Positions 27,465 through 36,969 of a stretch of 43,807 nt of DNA are shown in pieces. Both the position numbers and the translations under genes were made by a program. Source of the DNA: UBA2365 sp964594045 (GTDB lineage: Bacteria > Bacteroidota > Bacteroidia > Chitinophagales > Saprospiraceae); contig CAZQKR010000036.1 of assembly GCA_964594045.1 (NCBI GenBank), forward strand, positions 1 through 43,807, in the 5' to 3' direction. The notes beneath the pieces were generated by a model. It ran no database searches. It was given only the letters and a program-made list of their open reading frames with translations, and was not told the origin of the DNA. Numbering within the stretch: position 1 is the stretch's first letter; every line of letters starts with the position of its first letter.

Positions 27465-27901
27465 TTATTTGCAAATGCATGTGTGATTTTTCACTGCTTT
27501 TGGGTATGCAGAACGGTTTCATATTCTTCAGTTGTTTAAGCAGCTGGTTAGGATAAATGAAATTCCAGTCTTTATTAACTTATTGGCAATATAGAAACTT
27601 TTCAGGTAATAATCGTATCAGAAGGATCAATCCTAATATTGTCATGATGATGTCTATCCTTCATCAAAGAGTCAATTGGTATTGGAACGATTTTGCACCG
27701 CATGATTTACTATATAAAAAAGTTGGCACAACAGACACTTATTCCGGAAGTGAGGTTAATGATGATCATTAATCCGGTCCGGATTGTATATTAATGGAAT
27801 TAATTGCTTAACTGAATGGCCAAATAAGCTTTGTTTTTCCCTTTTGGGAATCATAACCGTCGCGATAGAATCTTATCCTGTTCTTTTGTTTTGTTAAAGT
27901 T
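27465..27901. other. Gap between convergent genes
   Basis: The 437 bases contain an open frame at 27557-27772 (71 codons, ATG start) whose product is rich in Asn, Tyr and Trp and matches nothing I know. I leave it uncalled. No terminator hairpin is obvious for either flanking gene. Confidence 0.35.
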
Positions 27902-28822
27902 TTAAAGGTAACCCCAGGCTTTCATCATGTCGTAGTTTTCCTCCATACATTTTAACGGGTCTTTTCCCTGGTAGGCTTCCTGTTCGATGACGAAAAGTTT
28001 GGTTCCGGCGTTGACTGACATATCGATGATATCCTTCATTGGCAATACGCCTTTACCGATCACAGTACTTTCAAAGCCATTTCCTGATGGATCAGGTGTC
28101 ATATCCTTTAAATGCAGGTTGGGATACCTGCCAGGATATTTGGCAAGCACATCCTGTGCAATTGCTCCGGCTACATACATATTGCCTGTATCCAGCTGCA
28201 TAACCACCCATTCAGGATCTGTTTGCTGCATCATAATATCCCACAAAAAAACGTCATTCAAAGTTTCCCTGAATTCAAAATCGTGGTTATGATATCCAAA
28301 TACCATTCCATACTCACCACATAGTACTCCACAGCGGTTGAAAACGTCCATGAACCTGACCAACTCATCATAATTTTGTCTGATACCTGCCTCTAATGAC
28401 GGGCTGATCACAAATTTTTGGCCAATAGTTGCCGCATCCTCTACAAGATATTTCCATTCGGCTGTAAAATCCTTCTCCACCGGATCCCAGTGGGATGAAC
28501 GTAAAACTGTATGCCCGGACGGCATTTCCATACCCAGATCATCCAGTACTTTACGGAATTCAGCTGGACGCATCCCATAAAATTTCCGGTTGGAATAGTT
28601 GGCGTGTTCAAGATACTTAAAACCCATTTTTGCCAAAAAGGTCAGCGTTTCGAGTGGTTCTTTGTACATGGCATCCCGTACAGAATATAACTGTAAGGCC
28701 GTTTTATAACCTTTTATATCCCAATTACTTACAGAATTGGATAATGCAATTTCTGGTAAAACAATGGAGCCTGCAACTGCCATCATACCTGTTTTGATGA
28801 ATTGCCTTCTTGAAGTACTCAT
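27902..28822 (-). CDS. Tat-exported sugar phosphate isomerase/epimerase-like TIM barrel
   Basis: The 306-residue protein begins STSRRQFIKTGMMAVAG, a twin-arginine signal, so it is folded before export. The rest is a xylose-isomerase-like TIM barrel (AP endonuclease family 2 type). Candidate metal ligands are the Glu of KYLEHAN near 72, a histidine pair in GYHNHDFEF near 178, Asp in QLDTGN near 210 and the final Glu in FVIEQE near 275. Such Tat-exported proteins in Bacteroidota often epimerise or isomerise sugars in the periplasm. Substrate is unknown. There is no co-transcribed partner. Confidence 0.85.
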   Translation of the reverse strand: MSTSRRQFIKTGMMAVAGSIVLPEIALSNSVSNWDIKGYKTALQLYSVRDAMYKEPLETLTFLAKMGFKYLEHANYSNRKFYGMRPAEFRKVLDDLGMEMPSGHTVLRSSHWDPVEKDFTAEWKYLVEDAATIGQKFVISPSLEAGIRQNYDELVRFMDVFNRCGVLCGEYGMVFGYHNHDFEFRETLNDVFLWDIMMQQTDPEWVVMQLDTGNMYVAGAIAQDVLAKYPGRYPNLHLKDMTPDPSGNGFESTVIGKGVLPMKDIIDMSVNAGTKLFVIEQEAYQGKDPLKCMEENYDMMKAWGYL

Positions 28823-28936
28823 GTTAATTTGTTATTATTTAAAAATAAACTATGAATGTACGAATAAAGTGTTCAATACCAACTATCTCCAGGCAACAAT
28901 ATCGAATCGAATTTTACCGGAAATTAAAGCTTTTCA

Positions 28937-31900
28937 TCATTCTGTCCTGATCCGGGTATTGCCTTCAGATTCCAGTGATCCTTCATTGGAAATCGTTTTT
29001 CCGGTACCCGAGTCTGAGAGAGAATCCACGATCTCCACATTCTCCAGCAGGACATTACCTTTATTTAAGATCACCCTGGTCTGGTCAGGACCATTTCCAC
29101 CGATCAGTGTAATGTTGCCCAATGTCAGGGTTACGCCGGGAAGTACTTCAAAAATGTATCGATCATGATCGGATTGAATGGTGACGGATACAGATATTCC
29201 TGAAATAGAAATATCTTCACTGATCACAATCGGTTCTGTCAAATGAATGGTATCACCTGCCATTTCTGGAGTAAAACTGATATTTTGTCCCGGAATGGCG
29301 CAAAGAACAACATTTCTGAGCGAACCATAACCATCATTCTCATCAGTCAGAACGATTTCATTGCAATCTGGCAGGCAATCAACTGTTGCTTCCCATCCGT
29401 CGCCCGTTACATAAACATCTGACATGAACTGCAACGTCAGACATCCTGAAGGGTGGGTTGAAGTAAAAGTGCCTGGCAAAGATGTTCCGTAATATCCACC
29501 TGCAGGGAAACCGGCATCCGTTTCCGGATTGCCACTTGAGAACATGGGATCAGTATTGGATATACCATTAAAAATATACAATGCATCCCAGTCCTCTTCT
29601 ACCTCAAAATGCGTAAACGTGATGGCAATATAATGGTTTTCAATATCCGGACATATAGACCGGATGATATTTTCATTATCTGAGTAATTTGCATTGCCCC
29701 CACCCGTGTCTGTACTTAAATCATCGCATGTTGCATGTGTATAAAACGGCCCTGCAGATTGCCAGGATGAAAATTCAGCTTCTTCACACGCGCTCCTGAC
29801 AAAAATGTAATATTTAGTATTGCTGGATAAGCCATAAATGATACCTTCATTTGAGTTGGTTGAAGTCCATGTTGTAGGTGGAGTTGTACCAGTGGAATAA
29901 CCCATTTGATATCCGTTGTCAGGAATCGGATCGGGCGTTTCCCAGTTGATGCGTACGCTGTCGATACCAATTTCTGAAATGGTGATCCCGCTGACCGACC
30001 TGCATACAGGGCTGTTGTATTTCTTAATGGATTTCCATAAGCCTCTGCCATAGGTTGCTGCATAGATCTCATCCGTATCATATTTGATATCCAACTCAAA
30101 GACAGGAGCATTGGGTAAGCCGGTAGCATATAATTCCCAGTCTTCCAGATCATTGTCCCTGAAAAAAATACCGACATCCATACCGACATACAAGCCGTCA
30201 TTATTGGAAGATTCATCATAAAGGATACAGTTGACCGGAAGATTGGGCAGATTTCCGGAGACATTGGTCCAGGTGCTTCCTCCGTTGATGGATTTATATA
30301 CTTTTGCACCGGCAGTATAGTTGGATCTGACAGCCCAGATGATGTCTGGGTTATCGGGATGGATGGCCAGCATCACAGTATTGGAACCTGGAACCGTTCT
30401 GGTACTCCAGGTGCTTCCTCCGTCTGTTGTCCTGTATAAAGAACTTCCTCTTCCTGTGTAGATCACATTGGAATTAGAACGGGCAACATGAAGGTAATTC
30501 ATCGGACTGGTGTTGAGGTTACTGCTGCCCAATGCGGTCCAGTTAGTTCCCTGATTAGTTGATTTATATACTCTCTTGAATCCGGCATAAATGGTTTGAG
30601 GAGCATTTGGGTCAATTATGAACGGGGTTACCCATGAACCGTCGCCAGCTCCTGATGGCTTGATGTTCGTCCAGGAATTTCCTCCATTGGTGGACCGATT
30701 GAAAGCCCCGTAATACAAGGAGCCATACATGACGCTTGCATTGTCCGGGCGGACCGCACATTCCATACCATCTCCGCCGAGCACATCGGACCAGGAACCG
30801 CTGTTGCCTTTAAGTTTGGTGCCATTATCCTGCAGACCCGTGATGACTTTTGAGTCTGCCTGAGAAACACCGAGTCTGTACATTTGAGAGATCATGAGGC
30901 CGTTACTTTTATCAGACCAGTTAACTCCACCGTTTGTGGTTTTATATATGCCACCATCATTTCCAAGCCAAAGTGTAGAGTTGTTTTGCCATTCCATACA
31001 ATGTTGATCGGCATGAACCGTTTGAACGCCTGACGCACCAGACCAATGAGTCCGGAGTGTCCATGTAGTGCCTCCATCTATCGATTTCCACGTGTTGACT
31101 CCTCCGGTATACACAATTTCTGCATTGTTCGGGTCAACGGCCATGCAGAGGTCATACCAACCCTGTCCGCCCGAATCACTGCCGGTCGATGACCATCCAA
31201 GCAGATTGGGAGTGGATGATTGTGAGGTGAAATTTGAACCTGCATCAACAGACCTGTACATAGCCAGAAATCCGTTGTTGGCAGAATTGGAAGCTAATGC
31301 ATAGACATAATTGGGGTTGGCATTTGATACCCCAAGTGCGATCCTGTTGGCTGAACTGGTTGTGTACACGTTTGTGAATGTGTTGCCGTCATCGGTGGAT
31401 TTGTATATCCTTGTTCCGGTAGCAGCATAAAAAGTATTTGTGAAAGGGTTGGGGTTGGCCTTGACATCATAAAAACTTCCCGTGATCAATTGGTTCCAGG
31501 AACTTCCTGCATCAGTGGATTTGTATAATCCATTGGATGTTGCAGCAAAGAGGGTATTTTCATTATCTGGGTCAAAAATGATCCTTCTGATGAGCCTGTT
31601 TTGAGAAACGCTCCAGTTCAAGCCTGTGGTTTCCCAGGTTATACCTCCGTCCACGGATTTTAATATTCCAACGGAGTAGGTGTCAGATGCATCTCCGTCA
31701 CCGGTTGCAATGTACATAATATTTGGGTTTTTGCCGCTGATCAATATGCCGGAAACCCCAAGCACAACAGAATTGTCAAAGCCGGTCGTCCATGTACTGC
31801 CACCATCTGTTGTTTTCCACAATCCGCCGGCAGGAGCGCCAATCCAGATGATATTCGGGTCTGTTGGATGAAAAGCGACGCAGTTGACTCTGCCGATTCC

Positions 31901-32263
31901 GGCATAACCACCACTGGATTGCAAAGGTCCGAGGGGTGTCCAATCTGCTTCGTTCACGCGATTTTGAACAGGATTTCTTCTCAGGTACTCATTCCAGTTC
32001 CTTTCTGTGATGCCTGCTTCAGGAAATGATCCGTCTTCATTGACCCTGTTTTGCCAGTAGTATTCCCATCTTTTCCATGGTTTAAATCCTTTGCCTTTTT
32101 CGATGGGGTTGTTTTCCCAGTATTTTTCAGCATTTTGTTGTATCAGGAAAAAATTCAATTTTCCTTCGGCATCGGATGCGTTTTCCATCCATGGTTGACT
32201 TGATATGGAAAAACTTAATAACAGGAAACTGGAAGCAAAGAAAATGATTCTGCTAAGCCTCAT
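28937..32263 (-). CDS. Secreted Asp-box (BNR/sortilin-like) protein with FN3 and CUB-like domains
   Basis: The 1108-residue protein starts at ATG 32263 with a Sec signal (MRLSRIIFFASSFLL..., cleavage near SSQ). The frame extends upstream to 32371, but that would begin inside a terminator stem. Residues about 110-750 form beta-propeller blades with at least eleven Asp-boxes of the S-x-D-x-G-x-T-W type (KTTDGGSTW, KSVDGGITW, KSIDGGTTW, RTTDGGSTW, KSINGGSTW). An FN3 domain follows (about 751-845), then a CUB-like domain (about 846-966, with EDWDALYIFNG). A beta-helix-like tail ends at 1108. No type A T9SS sorting domain is visible. Likely a surface adhesin or glycan-binding protein; no catalytic residues are identifiable. 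Confidence 0.85.
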   Translation of the reverse strand: MRLSRIIFFASSFLLLSFSISSQPWMENASDAEGKLNFFLIQQNAEKYWENNPIEKGKGFKPWKRWEYYWQNRVNEDGSFPEAGITERNWNEYLRRNPVQNRVNEADWTPLGPLQSSGGYAGIGRVNCVAFHPTDPNIIWIGAPAGGLWKTTDGGSTWTTGFDNSVVLGVSGILISGKNPNIMYIATGDGDASDTYSVGILKSVDGGITWETTGLNWSVSQNRLIRRIIFDPDNENTLFAATSNGLYKSTDAGSSWNQLITGSFYDVKANPNPFTNTFYAATGTRIYKSTDDGNTFTNVYTTSSANRIALGVSNANPNYVYALASNSANNGFLAMYRSVDAGSNFTSQSSTPNLLGWSSTGSDSGGQGWYDLCMAVDPNNAEIVYTGGVNTWKSIDGGTTWTLRTHWSGASGVQTVHADQHCMEWQNNSTLWLGNDGGIYKTTNGGVNWSDKSNGLMISQMYRLGVSQADSKVITGLQDNGTKLKGNSGSWSDVLGGDGMECAVRPDNASVMYGSLYYGAFNRSTNGGNSWTNIKPSGAGDGSWVTPFIIDPNAPQTIYAGFKRVYKSTNQGTNWTALGSSNLNTSPMNYLHVARSNSNVIYTGRGSSLYRTTDGGSTWSTRTVPGSNTVMLAIHPDNPDIIWAVRSNYTAGAKVYKSINGGSTWTNVSGNLPNLPVNCILYDESSNNDGLYVGMDVGIFFRDNDLEDWELYATGLPNAPVFELDIKYDTDEIYAATYGRGLWKSIKKYNSPVCRSVSGITISEIGIDSVRINWETPDPIPDNGYQMGYSTGTTPPTTWTSTNSNEGIIYGLSSNTKYYIFVRSACEEAEFSSWQSAGPFYTHATCDDLSTDTGGGNANYSDNENIIRSICPDIENHYIAITFTHFEVEEDWDALYIFNGISNTDPMFSSGNPETDAGFPAGGYYGTSLPGTFTSTHPSGCLTLQFMSDVYVTGDGWEATVDCLPDCNEIVLTDENDGYGSLRNVVLCAIPGQNISFTPEMAGDTIHLTEPIVISEDISISGISVSVTIQSDHDRYIFEVLPGVTLTLGNITLIGGNGPDQTRVILNKGNVLLENVEIVDSLSDSGTGKTISNEGSLESEGNTRIRTE

Positions 32264-32357
32264 CGATATGGTTTTTTTGAGCAACCAAAAATAATCTATT
32301 CGGTGCAAAAACAAAAACATCAGGAAGATGAAAAATGGAATGATCAAAAATTGAAAT

Positions 32358-32389
32358 AAAAAAAGCCTCACGCTGAACGCAAGGCTTTT
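32358..32389 (-). terminator. Terminator after the peptidyl-prolyl isomerase gene
   Basis: On the minus strand an 8-bp stem (AAAAGCCT / AGGCTTTT, 32382-32389 with 32361-32368) is followed by a run of seven T (complement of 32358-32364). It lies 19 bases after the isomerase stop and should end that transcript. This supports starting the next gene downstream of it at 32263. Confidence 0.8.
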
Positions 32390-32407
32390 AATGTTTTATT
32401 TTGATCC

Positions 32408-33448
32408 TTAATCAGTTACGTCAAACAATTCCACTTCAAAAATCAGGTCGCTTTTTGGAGGAATGGCACCGGGGTAGCCTCTTTCGCCATAAGCCAATTG
32501 ATAAGGAATATAGAATCTGTATTTTGCACCTACCTGCATCAGCTGAACGCCTTCAGTCCAGCCCGGGATCACCTGGTTGAGGCCAAAACTGATGGTCTCG
32601 CCCCTGGCAACACTGCTGTCAAAGATTTTACCGTCCAGCAATTTACCTTCATAGTGTACAGTTACCTTACTGGTCGGGCCGGGTTTTTTGCCTGTGCCTT
32701 CCTTGAGGACGATGTAACGCAATCCGCTGGGGGTAACATTGGTAAATTCCTGTTTGATCTTTTCTGCCATAGCTGCTTTTTGTAATTCTTCTGCAAGAAG
32801 TTTTTGAGTCATATTGTTTTTTTCGGTCTCGAAAACAGTTGGTGCATCAAATGCTTCGGCTTCCTGTCCTTTTCTTAAAATGCTAATTTGCCTGATGGTG
32901 TCATTTTGTGCGATGGCATTTACGACTTCCAGCCCCTGGACTACATGTCCGAAAACAGTGTGTTTTCCATCGAGCCATGGGGTGGCAACGTGTGTGATGA
33001 AAAACTGAGAACCATTGGTTCCGGGTCCTGCATTTGCCATGCTCAATATACCGGGACCTGTATGTTTGAGGCTTTCATCGATCTCATCAGCGAATTTATA
33101 ACCTGGACCGCCCATGCCATTACCGTTGGGGCATCCTCCCTGTATCATAAAATTGGCGATCACCCTGTGAAAGGTCAGGCCGTCGTAATATGGAGTATTG
33201 GCGCTTTTAGCGGTATTGGGAATGCTTCCTTCTGCCAGTCCGATAAAGTTGGCCGTCGTCATAGGTGTTTTTTTGTATTCCAATAAAGTGTAGATGTCTC
33301 CTTTATTGGTTGAAAATTTAGCATAAATGCCTTCTTGTTGTTTAATTAAAAAATCCTGATCCATTTGGTTGATTTGTTTGTTTTTCTGGGCAAAAACACC
33401 TGAGATCGTGATGATTGCCACAAATAATGATAAAAATGTTCTCAACAT
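32408..33448 (-). CDS. Secreted peptidyl-prolyl isomerase: cyclophilin-FKBP fusion
   Basis: The 346-residue protein has a signal peptide (MLRTFLSLFV...VFAQ, cleavage near 21). A complete cyclophilin domain follows at about 38-200: YYDGLTFHRVI, FMIQGG and GSQFFIT are the active-site segments. A helical linker (about 205-235) joins an FKBP domain at about 236-346, with VTVHYEGKLLDGKIFDSS, QVIPGWTEGVQLM and the C-terminal IFEVELFDV. Both catalytic folds are intact. It would speed proline isomerisation of proteins in the periplasm. The ATG at 33448 is chosen over an upstream TTG since it gives the cleaner signal. Confidence 0.94.
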   Translation of the reverse strand: MLRTFLSLFVAIITISGVFAQKNKQINQMDQDFLIKQQEGIYAKFSTNKGDIYTLLEYKKTPMTTANFIGLAEGSIPNTAKSANTPYYDGLTFHRVIANFMIQGGCPNGNGMGGPGYKFADEIDESLKHTGPGILSMANAGPGTNGSQFFITHVATPWLDGKHTVFGHVVQGLEVVNAIAQNDTIRQISILRKGQEAEAFDAPTVFETEKNNMTQKLLAEELQKAAMAEKIKQEFTNVTPSGLRYIVLKEGTGKKPGPTSKVTVHYEGKLLDGKIFDSSVARGETISFGLNQVIPGWTEGVQLMQVGAKYRFYIPYQLAYGERGYPGAIPPKSDLIFEVELFDVTD

Positions 33449-33676
33449 AAACTTATTTTTTTTTGGAAGACGCAAAAGTAGTCAAATACTTCAAATACAG
33501 TGAGTGAATAACAAAATATTAACGTGTTGGAGATCATGATCATGTCAATTCGGATTTTCAGATTCAATATGGCCATGTTTTTTATGGTTACACAGAGGGC
33601 CACTGAAGAGGCACAGAGTTTCACAGAAAATTTGTGTATCCGGATCACAAGTGTTGGTCTTGATCAAAGCTTCCCA

Positions 33677-33705
33677 ATCGTTCATCGTTCTTCGTACATC
33701 GTAAT
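33677..33705. repeat. ATCGTTC / ATCGTA micro-repeat
   Basis: The stretch AATCGTTCATCGTTCTTCG, then TACATCGTAAT, repeats an ATCGTNN word three to four times. A related AATCGTAATTTGTAAATC lies at 33869-33886. Confidence 0.5.
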
Positions 33706-33754
33706 ATTGAAGTTACAAGGCACCAGGATTTTGTTAAGATTTTTAATGCAACGG

Positions 33755-33778
33755 TTTGTTGGTGAAAACACCAACAAA
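33755..33778. repeat. Perfect 10-bp hairpin with AAAA loop
   Basis: TTTGTTGGTG (33755-33764) and CACCAACAAA (33769-33778) are exact reverse complements around an AAAA loop. An eight-T run follows at 33786-33793, so it could terminate plus-strand transcription, although no plus-strand gene ends here. It lies between the two copies of the degenerate repeat. Confidence 0.7.
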
Positions 33779-33937
33779 GGCAACATTTTTTTTAACCACC
33801 AGGGGCACAAATTTTCATATAGAATTCGTGACTGGGTCACAGTTGTTGGTCTTGTTCATTAGCTTTCAAAATCGTAATTTGTAAATCTTACGCATTTTCA
33901 AGTGGTTCCAGGAAATGACCTATCCAGCCCCTTCTCT

Positions 33938-33980
33938 CAACTTTATAAACTTTATAAACTTTAAACTTTATAACTTTCTA
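33938..33980. repeat. CTTTATAAA tandem micro-repeat before the clpB stop
   Basis: ACTTTATAAACTTTATAAA, then CTTTAAACTTTATAACTTT, is about four copies of a 9-11-base word. It ends 5 bases before the clpB stop codon (33985). Confidence 0.75.
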
Positions 33981-33984
33981 CTGA

Positions 33985-36603
33985 TCACTGTTTACTCACC
34001 ACCTTTTTCGAAAAAACAAACTCTTCCTTCCTGGCATCCACCAAAATGGTATCCTCAAAAACATATCCACCGCCCAGAATATTTTTAGAGAGTTCGTTGG
34101 TCAGTTCCTGCTGGATCACCCGTTTCAACGGACGGGCTCCAAACTGTGGATCATAACCCAGTTCGCCCAGCAATTTCCATGCTTTATCGGTAAGTTCCAG
34201 GTAGAGTTTTTCCCTGGCGAGCCGTTTTTGTAACTTACCAACTTCCAGTCTGGCGATCTGTCCCATTTCCTCTTTTGTCAATGGTAAAAACATGATCCGC
34301 TCGTCAATCCGGTTGAGGAATTCAGGACGTACGCTGGATTTAAGCAGGTCAAAGACTTCATTTTTGGTGGCATCCAGGATCTCCTGTCTTTTTTCTCCGC
34401 CGAGTTCCTGCAGGTCTTCAAAGTTTTCCAGGATGATGTCCGAACCCATGTTGGATGTCATGATCACAATGGTATTCCTGAAATTGGCCACGCGACCTTT
34501 ATTGTCAGTCAATCTTCCTTCATCCAGCACCTGGAGCAGGATGTTGAAGGTGTCGGGATGCGCTTTTTCTATCTCATCCAGCAAAACGATGGAATAGGGT
34601 CTTCTTCTCACCGCTTCGGTCAATTGGCCGCCTTCGTCATAACCCACGTATCCCGGAGGCGCACCCACCAACCTGGAAACCGCGTGTTTTTCCTGGAATT
34701 CGCTCATATCGATCCGGATGATGGCTCTTTTATCGTCAAAGAGCAATTCTGCCATCACTTCTGCCAGGTAAGTTTTTCCCACACCGGTTGGCCCGAGGAA
34801 TATGAACGATCCGATCGGCCGGTTCTCATCCTGCAATCCTGCACGACTTCGCCTGACGGCATCTGCGATGGCATTGACCGCTTCTTTCTGGCCGATGAGC
34901 CTTTTGCCGATCTCTTCTTCCAGGGTAAGCAGTTTTTGCTTTTCACTCTGCATCATTTTTGACACCGGAATGCCGGTCCATTTGGAGACGACTTCAGCAA
35001 TATCGTTGGGCGTAACTTCCTCATTCGTGAACCGGTTGTCATCCGGCAATTCGATAAGTTTTTTCTGAAGCTCCTCCAGTTTTTGCTGTTGCTCCTTCAT
35101 TTCGCCGTAGCGTATCCGGGCCACGGTTTCGTAGTTGCTTTCCCTTTCCGCCTTATCTGCTTCCAGCGTCAGTTCTTCAATTTTCTTTTTGATCGCCTGG
35201 ATCTGGTCGATCAGTTCCTTTTCATTTTGCCATTTTGCCCGGATGGAATCCAGGGTTTGTTTGGTATTGGCGATATTTTCGTTGATCGCTTTGAGTTTGG
35301 CTTCATTCTTTTCCCGTTTGATCGCCTCGCGTTCTATTTCCAGTTGCCTGAGTTTTCTGTCCCATTCATCCACTTTTTCCGGAACGGAATCCAGTTCCAG
35401 CCTGAGTTTGGACGCGGCTTCGTCGATCAGGTCGATCGCCTTATCCGGCAATTGTCTGTCTGTGATGTATCTGTGGGACAATTCGGCAGCTGCGATCAGG
35501 GCTTCATCCAGGATACCGATCTTGTGGTACACCTCGTATTTTTCCTGGATACCGCGAAGTATGCTGATGGTATCTTCTACGGAAGGTTCGTCGATATAGA
35601 CCGTCTGAAAACGTCTGACGAGCGCTTTGTCCGTTTCGAAGTATTTTTGATATTCTTCGGCGGTGGTGGCACCGATCGTCCGGAGTTCGCCCCTTGCCAA
35701 AGCCGGTTTGAGGATATTGGCAGCGTCCATTGCGCCGCCGCCGCCGCCTGTGCCGATCAAAGTATGGATCTCGTCAATGAACATGATGAATTCTCCATTG
35801 GATTCCTGTACTTCCTTGATCACCGCTTTGAGCCGCTCTTCGAATTCGCCTTTGTATTTGGCCCCGGCTACCAGGGAAGCCATATCCAGTGTAAATATTT
35901 TTTTGGATTTAAGGTTGTCCGGCACATCCTGTTTGACGATGCGCCAGGCGATCCCTTCGACGATGGCCGTTTTTCCCACACCTGCGTCACCGATCAGGAT
36001 AGGGTTGTTTTTTTTGCGCCTGGAAAGTATATGAAGGATACGTCTGATCTCTTCATCCCGCCCGATGATCGGGTCAAGTTTACCTGATTCCGCCCGCTCG
36101 TTAAGGTTGACCGCAAATTTTTTCAGGGCGTTGTACTGGTCATCCGCATTCTGGTCGGTAACTTTTCTGCCTTTGCGCATCTCTAGTATGGCTGCTTTCA
36201 GTTGGACTTCAGTGATCCCGACGTCCTTCATGATGGATGACGCTTTGTCATTGCCCTGAAGTATCGCTAACAGCATGATCTCGATGGAGATAAACTCATC
36301 GTTGAAGTCAGGCAGGATATTTTTAGCCCGTGTGAGTGCTTTATTGGCATCTCCTGTCAGGAATTGTTTATCACCGCCTTCGACGCGTGGGTAGGTTTTG
36401 ATGGTATTGATCAGTTTTTCCTTGAGCAGTGAGATATTGACCCCCATTTTCTGGAGCAGAAATTTAGACAGGTCCTCGTCTGTTTCGAGGATACCTTTTA
36501 CCAGGTGCACGGTGTCCACTGCCTGCTGGTCGTAACCGCCGGCGATTTGCTGCGCTTTAAGTATGGCTTCCTGCGCTTTTATGGTGAAATTGTCGTAAGT
36601 CAT
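33985..36603 (-). CDS. clpB: ClpB disaggregase chaperone
   Basis: The 872-residue AAA+ chaperone extracts and refolds aggregated proteins with DnaK. The Clp N-domain spans about 1-145. AAA1 has Walker A GDAGVGKT near 205 and Walker B FIDEIHTLIGTG near 275. The coiled-coil middle domain that defines ClpB, and separates it from ClpA, ClpC and ClpX, lies at about 400-525. AAA2 has Walker A GPTGVGKTYLA near 607. The C-terminal domain ends normally, with GARPLKRVIQ near 820. Length is normal. The gene is GC-richer than its neighbours. It has no clear operon partner. Confidence 0.97.
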   Translation of the reverse strand: MTYDNFTIKAQEAILKAQQIAGGYDQQAVDTVHLVKGILETDEDLSKFLLQKMGVNISLLKEKLINTIKTYPRVEGGDKQFLTGDANKALTRAKNILPDFNDEFISIEIMLLAILQGNDKASSIMKDVGITEVQLKAAILEMRKGRKVTDQNADDQYNALKKFAVNLNERAESGKLDPIIGRDEEIRRILHILSRRKKNNPILIGDAGVGKTAIVEGIAWRIVKQDVPDNLKSKKIFTLDMASLVAGAKYKGEFEERLKAVIKEVQESNGEFIMFIDEIHTLIGTGGGGGAMDAANILKPALARGELRTIGATTAEEYQKYFETDKALVRRFQTVYIDEPSVEDTISILRGIQEKYEVYHKIGILDEALIAAAELSHRYITDRQLPDKAIDLIDEAASKLRLELDSVPEKVDEWDRKLRQLEIEREAIKREKNEAKLKAINENIANTKQTLDSIRAKWQNEKELIDQIQAIKKKIEELTLEADKAERESNYETVARIRYGEMKEQQQKLEELQKKLIELPDDNRFTNEEVTPNDIAEVVSKWTGIPVSKMMQSEKQKLLTLEEEIGKRLIGQKEAVNAIADAVRRSRAGLQDENRPIGSFIFLGPTGVGKTYLAEVMAELLFDDKRAIIRIDMSEFQEKHAVSRLVGAPPGYVGYDEGGQLTEAVRRRPYSIVLLDEIEKAHPDTFNILLQVLDEGRLTDNKGRVANFRNTIVIMTSNMGSDIILENFEDLQELGGEKRQEILDATKNEVFDLLKSSVRPEFLNRIDERIMFLPLTKEEMGQIARLEVGKLQKRLAREKLYLELTDKAWKLLGELGYDPQFGARPLKRVIQQELTNELSKNILGGGYVFEDTILVDARKEEFVFSKKVVSKQ

Positions 36604-36868
36604 GATGCTTTAAAATTTATGAGTTGCAATGTATGAAAATGTATGTTTTTATCCAATGATCTGTTTGTAAAGTAATATTTAAAATATACTCATCAAATCT
36701 CTGACCAATTAAGTTTTGGAGGTGGAAGGTGCCAAAATGACATTTAATATTTAAGATATATGACATAAGAACAGGGTGGGTGGGTGAACGGGAGTTTTGA
36801 TTAAGGTCATGAATCTTCAATTGATCCTTATTGCAGTGATTTTCCGCTTAGCTTCAACATATCATTTT

Positions 36869-36956
36869 CTGTCTGAATCAGGATTTACAGAATTTGCCTG
36901 ATTTTCAGGATTGATTCTAGATGCACCTAAATTCCTGAAAATCCTGGTCCAGACAG
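36869..36956. repeat. CAGGATTT-word quasi-palindrome
   Basis: The left arm (36869-36895, CTGTCTGAATCAGGATTT then ACAGAATTT) and the right arm (36929-36956) are reverse complements with few mismatches: the right arm read backwards is CTGTCTGGACCAGGATTT then TCAGGAATTT. The interior repeats CAGGATT-like words (CTGATTTTCAGGATTGATT). Confidence 0.8.
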
Positions 36957-36969
36957 TTATATTTTCTCA

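Larger units (their letters stand above)
33592..33874. repeat. Degenerate direct repeat with CACAGAGG-type words, two copies
   Basis: Copy 1 (33592-33680) contains CACAGAGGGCCACTGAAGAGG and GGCACAGAG words, then TCACAAGTGTTGGTCTTG, AAGCTT and AATCG. Copy 2 (33796-33874) has AACCACCAGGGGCACAAA, then TCACAGTTGTTGGTCTTG, AGCTTT and AATCG in the same order. Matching landmarks are offset by 192-194 bases. Similarity is by shared words and order rather than base-perfect. Confidence 0.6.
33449..33984. other. Gap crowded with short-word repeats
   Basis: The 536 bases carry four separate repetitive features (33592-33680 with its partner 33796-33874, 33677-33705, 33755-33778 and 33938-33980), listed individually. 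A 112-codon plus-strand frame runs through them but its composition follows the repeats, so I do not call it. Confidence 0.6.

Noticed and set aside
27557..27772. 71-codon frame after nadE
   Set aside because: It has an ATG but no recognisable domain, membrane segment or neighbour context. It is not strong enough to call.
32264..32371. Upstream extension of the Asp-box protein gene to 32371
   Set aside because: It would start within the terminator stem of the preceding gene and bury the signal peptide behind a second hydrophobic stretch.
33524..33862. 112-codon frame before clpB's end
   Set aside because: It runs through short-word repeats and its residue pattern mirrors them, so it is unlikely to be a gene.
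35083..36087. 334-codon open frame on the plus strand inside clpB
   Set aside because: It is exactly antisense to conserved ClpB coding sequence. Its Phe- and Asp-rich product follows from the sense codons, so it is a shadow.
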